Assembly (NCBI GenBank): GCA_016209605.1
Contig: JACQVS010000194.1
Span: forward strand, 1-36,637
Direction: 5' to 3'
DNA length: 36,637 nucleotides
Origin: Planctomycetota bacterium
GTDB taxonomy: Bacteria; Planctomycetota; UBA8108; JACQVS01
Shown here: piece after piece, positions 32,339-36,637 of the stretch
Layout of the letters: the number at the start of each line of letters is the position of its first letter
How positions within the stretch are numbered: the stretch's first letter is position 1
The notes under the pieces: model-generated
Seen by the model: only the letters and a program-made list of their open reading frames with translations
Told to the model about the DNA's origin: nothing
Database searches by the model: none
Translations under genes and position numbers: made by a program

Positions 32339-33403
32339 ATGAAAAAAATTAAAATAGCCATCGCCGGGGTCGGAAACTGCTGCCAAGCTTTGCTGGAAGG
32401 CATCGAATACTACCGTCAGAATCCAGAAGACCGCCGGGGGCTGATGAACGCCAATATCAGTGGCTACCAAGTGACTGATATCGTGCCGGTCGCGGCGTTT
32501 GATATCAATGCTGAGAAAGTCGGCAAGGATTTGAACGAAGCCATCTATTCCAAGCCGAACATGGCTTACCGCTACCCTGGCGTCAGGGTGGGAAAGTCCG
32601 GTGTCACCGTGCAAATGGGTCCGGTGTTTGACGGATATCCGGAGCACCTGGCTGAATTCTACGACGTGGCCAAGGAGACTCCCTGCGCCGTGGACAGGGT
32701 TCTAAAAGAAAGCGGCGCCGAGATGCTCTTGAATTTCATTCCCACCGAGTCCCACCAAGCCGCTCGATATTATGCCGATGCCGCGATCAAGGAGGCAAAA
32801 ATCGGATTCATCAATGGCATGCCGACGCTGATTGTCTGCAATCCGGAATACCAAAAACTGGCTAAACAGAATGGAGTTCCCCTGATCGGGGATGACGTCA
32901 AGAGCCAGTTCGGCGGGACGGCGATTCACCGGGCCTTGGCGACCTTGATGCACATCCGGGGCGTGCACGTGACCGAGACCTATCAAATCAATTTCGCCGG
33001 CAATACCGACTTTGCCAATTTGATGGCGCGGGGCAAAAGCAAGCACAAGACCAAGCAGGAGGCGGTGACCAGTCTGCTCCCTTACCCGGTGAAAATGTCC
33101 ACCGGCTTCACTTTCGTAGAGCTCATGAAAGACCGCAAGACTACCCATTTTTACTTCAATGCCAGCAATTTCGGTAACGCCCCCTTGCACTTGGAGGCCA
33201 AACTTGAGGTGGAGGACAGCGCCAACTTTGCCGGTGTCATGGTTGACATGGTGCGTTACATGAGACTCGCTCTGGATCGGGGAGTCTCAGGAGCGCTGGA
33301 ATCGGCTTGCGCCTTCTTGACCAAGCATCCCCCGGTCCAGATGTCGGACTCGGCGGCCCTTGAAAACTTGAAGCAATTCGTATCCGGATCCCGAGAGCGT
33401 TAG
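32339..33403 (+). CDS. ino1: Inositol-3-phosphate synthase (prokaryotic type)
   Basis: The 354-residue protein, from the ATG at 32339 (a GTG at 32303 would add 12 residues), begins MKKIKIAIAGVGNCCQALLE, the NAD-binding loop typical of archaeal and actinobacterial myo-inositol-1-phosphate synthases. Further family blocks are NFIPTESHQAARYYADAA, FINGMPTLIV and IGDDVKSQFGGT; the Lys and Asp of the last lie in the active site. The enzyme isomerises glucose 6-phosphate to inositol 3-phosphate through oxidation, cyclisation and reduction with bound NAD. It is first in an operon with a kinase 2 bases downstream. In reverse it can also serve inositol degradation, as shown for Thermococcus. Confidence 0.93.
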   Translation: MKKIKIAIAGVGNCCQALLEGIEYYRQNPEDRRGLMNANISGYQVTDIVPVAAFDINAEKVGKDLNEAIYSKPNMAYRYPGVRVGKSGVTVQMGPVFDGYPEHLAEFYDVAKETPCAVDRVLKESGAEMLLNFIPTESHQAARYYADAAIKEAKIGFINGMPTLIVCNPEYQKLAKQNGVPLIGDDVKSQFGGTAIHRALATLMHIRGVHVTETYQINFAGNTDFANLMARGKSKHKTKQEAVTSLLPYPVKMSTGFTFVELMKDRKTTHFYFNASNFGNAPLHLEAKLEVEDSANFAGVMVDMVRYMRLALDRGVSGALESACAFLTKHPPVQMSDSAALENLKQFVSGSRER

Positions 33404-33405
33404 AG

Positions 33406-34323
33406 ATGGTGCCTGTCCCGGATCTGGTCTGCGCTGGTCATATCGTGCGGGAAATGATTCACTACCCTCAGGAGGTCAAGGGTCCTTTCCTCGGCGGTCC
33501 GCCAGCCTACTGCGCCGTCGCTGCCTCGATTCAAGGCACCGTGACGGGTCTGGTCACGAAGATCGGGCCGGATATGCCAAGGGAGCTGCTCGACCCGCTT
33601 GACCAGGCAGGCGTGGATCTGAGGGGATTGGGCCGGTCAACACAGACGACGGCGTCGGAACTGATTTATGATTTAAAAGGCAACAAGGAAATCCGGTATC
33701 CCGGCAAGGCAGGCCCCATCGGCGCGAGCGATGTGCCGGAAGGCTATCATGGTTGCCGGTTGATTTACGTCTGCACCATGAACGATGATGTCCCCGTCAA
33801 AGAGCTGGTTCAGGTCGCGGCCCTTGGCCGCAACAGCGCGGTCGACCTCGGCGGTTACGGCGGCGTGCACATGAGCAAGGCGAACCGCGCCGCCATCGCA
33901 TCGCTTGACCAATACGCCTGCGGCGTTTCAAGCGCCTTTCATATCGTCAAGGCTTCAGATGAAGACCTCGCCGCCATCTTTGGTCATCGAGATGTCGATG
34001 CGGCCGCTCGGGAGATTCTCGCTTGCGGGCCGGATGCGGTCGTCATCACGGCAGGCTCCAAAGGAGCTTTCGTTTACACCCCTTCGGGCTGCTGGAAGGT
34101 GCCGGCCGTCTCATGCCGGGTGGTCGACACGACCGGAGGCGGCGACACCTTCATGGCCGGGTTCCTCTCGGAATATTTGCGCAGCGCCGACCCTGTCAAG
34201 TCGGCCCAGTGGGGTTCGGCCACCGCGGCCTGCGTGATCGAAAAAAGCGGTGGGGTTCGAGCCGATCGCATGCCCACCCACGACCAGGTGCAAGCGAGAG
34301 TCAACCAAAGCATCGAATCATGA
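33406..34323 (+). CDS. PfkB family carbohydrate kinase
   Basis: The 305-residue protein has the first PfkB signature region (FLGGPPAYCAVAAS, about 28-41) and the second signature DTTGGGDTFMAGFL (241-254). Asp247 is the catalytic base and the Gly run is the anion hole. The family phosphorylates sugars, nucleosides or inositol with ATP. The start is 2 bases after the synthase stop, so translation is coupled. In archaea a PfkB enzyme makes inositol 3-phosphate from myo-inositol beside inositol-phosphate synthase, so that role is an attractive guess here. The protein could equally act on another sugar. Confidence 0.92.
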   Translation: MVPVPDLVCAGHIVREMIHYPQEVKGPFLGGPPAYCAVAASIQGTVTGLVTKIGPDMPRELLDPLDQAGVDLRGLGRSTQTTASELIYDLKGNKEIRYPGKAGPIGASDVPEGYHGCRLIYVCTMNDDVPVKELVQVAALGRNSAVDLGGYGGVHMSKANRAAIASLDQYACGVSSAFHIVKASDEDLAAIFGHRDVDAAAREILACGPDAVVITAGSKGAFVYTPSGCWKVPAVSCRVVDTTGGGDTFMAGFLSEYLRSADPVKSAQWGSATAACVIEKSGGVRADRMPTHDQVQARVNQSIES

Positions 34324-34348
34324 TCTCATTAAAAGTAAGGAAGAATCG

Positions 34349-35530
34349 ATGGGAGATGTCAAAGTTGGGGTAATTGGTTGCGGCAGCATTGCCGAAATTG
34401 CGCACTTTCCATCCATTTCGCGCCGCCAAGATGCCAAGCTGGTCGCCGTGTGCGATGTGGAAGCCAGGGTCGCGCAAGCGGCCGCCTCGAAATGGGGAGC
34501 GGAACGCTGGTTCACCGACTACCGTAAAATGTTCAATGAATCGAGGCTGAATGCGGTGGTCATCGCCACGCCCAACAATTTCCATCGCAACCAGGCCGTT
34601 GCCGCGGCCAGAGCCGGCGTGCACGTGGTCGTGGAGAAGCCTCTCGCCGTCACCAACGGAGAAGCGTGGGACATCGTCAAGGCCTGCCGGAAAGCGGGCG
34701 TCAAGCTCATGGTCGGCTGCGACCGGCGCTTCTGGATCCACAACCAATGGGCCAAGCAGCTCATTGAAGAGGGCGTCATCGGCAAAGTGCTCATGAGCCG
34801 CGCGGCGCTGCACGAGCACTGGCACAATTATCAAAACCACGTGGCCCGCACAAAATTCCGGCTGGATTGCAAGGTTGCCGGCGGAGCCGCCATCAACGAC
34901 ACCGGAGCGCACGCCATCGACCTCTTGACCTGGCTCAACGGCAGCAAGGTCAAGCGCGCGGTTGGCGTGGCCAAGCGGCTGGCCATGCCCGAGACCTACA
35001 CCCTTTGCGACGACACGGCTCTGGCCATGGTGGAATTCGAGAACGGAGCCTTCGGCACCATAAGCTGCAACCGGTTTTCTCACGCCGTAACACAGATGAC
35101 CGAGATCTGCGGCACGGAAGGCACCATCTTCACCGCGAGCGATGCCACGAATCCCTTTCAAAGCTGGCCCATGGCGGTTTACACCAACAAACAGTACACC
35201 GTGGACACCCTTCCCAAGATCCTCAAGGATTACCGCTGGCCGGAACTCTTCTGGGTCGAAGACATCGTCAACAAGACGGTCCGCAACCGCTGGATTCCCA
35301 TCTGCCCGCCGCGCTATCCCTCGAACTACGACAGGATGACGGAGCATTACCTGGATTGCATCATCAATGACAAGGAGCCTATGGTGAGCGGTGAGGATGG
35401 AGCTCGCGCGGTTGAGGTCATGTGCGCCGCGATCAAGAGCATGCAAACCGGCGGTTGGGTCGATCTGCCGCTAAAAGAAGAAGTCATTCCGCTTCATTAT
35501 GAAAGGCTTCCTGACGAGGACAGGGTTTGA
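34349..35530 (+). CDS. Gfo/Idh/MocA family oxidoreductase (2)
   Basis: The start is the ATG at 34349, 6 bases after the ribosome site AAGGAAG, giving 393 residues; the upstream frame to 34250 lies in the kinase gene. The Rossmann loop is GVIGCGSIAEIAHFP (7-21), EKP lies at 96-98, and the substrate motif is GAAINDTGAHAIDLL with Asp184, His188 and Asp191. This matches inositol 2-dehydrogenase and related sugar dehydrogenases more closely than the copy at 3242. It overlaps the next gene by one base (TGATG). It would oxidise the inositol or sugar handled by this operon. Confidence 0.92.
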   Translation: MGDVKVGVIGCGSIAEIAHFPSISRRQDAKLVAVCDVEARVAQAAASKWGAERWFTDYRKMFNESRLNAVVIATPNNFHRNQAVAAARAGVHVVVEKPLAVTNGEAWDIVKACRKAGVKLMVGCDRRFWIHNQWAKQLIEEGVIGKVLMSRAALHEHWHNYQNHVARTKFRLDCKVAGGAAINDTGAHAIDLLTWLNGSKVKRAVGVAKRLAMPETYTLCDDTALAMVEFENGAFGTISCNRFSHAVTQMTEICGTEGTIFTASDATNPFQSWPMAVYTNKQYTVDTLPKILKDYRWPELFWVEDIVNKTVRNRWIPICPPRYPSNYDRMTEHYLDCIINDKEPMVSGEDGARAVEVMCAAIKSMQTGGWVDLPLKEEVIPLHYERLPDEDRV

Positions 35531-36504
35531 TGAAAAACGTGCTGGTAACCGGTGCAACGGGATTTGTGGGCCGGGAAGTCGTGCGGCAGCTGCGCGAGCT
35601 GGGGAAAAACGTCTCCAGCCTGGGCCGCCATGCGCCCGAGGAAGCGATTCCCCATATCAGAGCGGATTTCACCGAGAAGGCCGCGCTGGAGGCGGCTCTA
35701 AAAGGAAAATTTTTTGATTGCATCCTTCACATCGCCTCGCTTCCCGGCGACACGGGAGACCCGGCGCAAATGGTCCAGGTCAACGTCCTCGGCTGCCAGA
35801 ACATGCTGGAGCTCGCGCGCCGATGGGGCGTCAAGAGATTTGTCCTGACGAGCAGCATATCGGCCTATGGCTGGTATCCAGCGACAAAATTCATCCCGCC
35901 TGACCAAATGCCCGTGAATGAAACCCACCCCTGCCGCCCCAAAGATATGTATTCCACCACGAAGCGGGCGCAAGAGCTCCTGGCGATGACCTACTACCAT
36001 CAATTCTCGGTGCCGGTGACGGCGCTCCGCTTGACCGCCGTGGTTGGCCCGCGCGGCCGCGGCGGCGGGCGCGGCTACCGCGAGATGGCGGAAGAGATGA
36101 GCTCCGGCAAGCGCGTGCGCATCCCGCATTTCTCGCCGGAGGAACTCTGCCATTACGTGGACATCCGGGACGCGGCCCGAATGCACCGCGTGGCGGGGGA
36201 ACATCCGCGCGCCGTGGGAGAGATCTTCAATTGCTGCGGGCCATCTCCGACGCGCGGCCACGACTTCGCTGCGGCCATCCAGCGCCTGGTTCCAGGAATC
36301 CAGGTGGAATACGGCTTCCCCTGGAGCATGGCCCAAGGGGGTGAGCTCGCTTTCGACATGTCCAAGGCGAAGGATTGGCTCGGTTTCCAACCCCAGTTCA
36401 CCTTGGCCGACTCCATCCGCAGCATCAAGGATTGGATCGATTCGGGCGGGCTGGCTCAAGCGCGCCGGGAACACGAGTCTTTCGGTCAAGGGGTCACAGC
36501 TTGA
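35530..36504 (+). CDS. NAD-dependent sugar epimerase/dehydratase (extended SDR)
   Basis: The 324-residue protein starts at the ATG 35530, overlapping the preceding TGA by one base. It has the NAD loop GATGFVG (8-14), SSISAYG (108-114) with the catalytic Ser, and YSTTK (Tyr141, Lys145). The remaining fold (VPVTALRLTAVVGPRG, CHYVDIRDAARMHRVA) is that of nucleotide-sugar or free-sugar epimerases and reductases. It completes the four-gene operon. The substrate is unknown, but sugar acids or inosose derivatives fit the neighbours. Nothing suggests it is broken. Confidence 0.92.
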   Translation: MKNVLVTGATGFVGREVVRQLRELGKNVSSLGRHAPEEAIPHIRADFTEKAALEAALKGKFFDCILHIASLPGDTGDPAQMVQVNVLGCQNMLELARRWGVKRFVLTSSISAYGWYPATKFIPPDQMPVNETHPCRPKDMYSTTKRAQELLAMTYYHQFSVPVTALRLTAVVGPRGRGGGRGYREMAEEMSSGKRVRIPHFSPEELCHYVDIRDAARMHRVAGEHPRAVGEIFNCCGPSPTRGHDFAAAIQRLVPGIQVEYGFPWSMAQGGELAFDMSKAKDWLGFQPQFTLADSIRSIKDWIDSGGLAQARREHESFGQGVTA

Positions 36505-36602
36505 GGAAGTCGACCAGAGGAGTGATCCCGCTGGTTTTGAAGTGGCAACGGTTCGAGAGATCTTCAGCTTCACTTCTCAGATGGAAATGATTTAAAAAAA
36601 AA

Positions 36603-36630
36603 TTGACTTTCGAATTTAAAAGCGGATAAT
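36603..36630 (+). promoter_or_regulatory. Promoter at right window edge, similar to that of the synthase operon
   Basis: TTGACT (36603-36608), 16-bp spacer, GATAAT (36625-36630). The first 11 bases, TTGACTTTCGA, are identical to those at 32222, with the same spacing. It points to a gene beyond the window. Confidence 0.55.
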
Positions 36631-36637
36631 TTAAATC

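Overview
The window is GC-rich bacterial DNA with AT-richer intergenic patches. It looks like a free-living heterotroph of the Planctomycetota or a related PVC or Acidobacteria-like lineage. The reasons are a DUF1549/DUF1553 + DUF1501 pair, a multihaem HzsA-related protein, a DUF362 protein with a dockerin-like tail, several Gfo/Idh/MocA oxidoreductases, a UroD-like methyltransferase-fold protein and an SGLT-type symporter. The lineage is inferred from gene content; no rRNA or other marker gene is present. I see no tRNA, rRNA or CRISPR array.

Layout. 1-2049: debris of defence or mobile genes, namely the 3' end of an HNH endonuclease, a doubly deleted Res-type restriction helicase fragment, and one intact unrecognised small protein. 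2050-4333: divergent UroD-like protein and Gfo/Idh/MocA oxidoreductase. 4343-9097: an exported tri-haem HzsA-related protein, divergent from a membrane-anchored DUF362/dockerin protein, with two strong hairpins between them. 9141-15642: a roughly 6.2-kb block bounded by two direct copies of the 3' end of a sodium:solute symporter gene. It holds a three-gene ABC export-type operon joined by ATGA overlaps and a PIN/AbrB toxin-antitoxin pair. 15401-21658: the full symporter, a 1337-residue secreted glycosidase-fold + carbohydrate-binding + esterase fusion, and a truncated sugar isomerase/epimerase. 21959-25811: the DUF1549/DUF1553 and DUF1501 pair. 25812-31798 (minus strand): DeoR regulator, 2-hydroxyacid dehydrogenase, Nramp-like transporter, a 42-codon HpcH/HpaI aldolase remnant and a tandem cyclase-domain protein. 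32339-36504 (plus strand): a tight operon of inositol-phosphate synthase, PfkB kinase, Gfo/Idh/MocA dehydrogenase and NAD-dependent epimerase.

How it fits together. The right half reads as one or two regulated small-molecule catabolic modules. One pairs a transporter with hydrolase/cyclase, aldolase remnant and dehydrogenase under a DeoR regulator. The other, inositol- or sugar-related, starts from a strong promoter whose sequence is partly repeated at the right edge of the window. Signs of rearrangement are frequent: five truncated genes, a 245-bp direct repeat, and several 18-bp tandem or inverted repeats. The most unusual points are the two cyclase domains whose metal motifs are degenerate in complementary positions, the Nramp-like transporter lacking the metal motif and carrying a soluble insert, and the HzsA-like gene in a genome with no other visible anammox gene.
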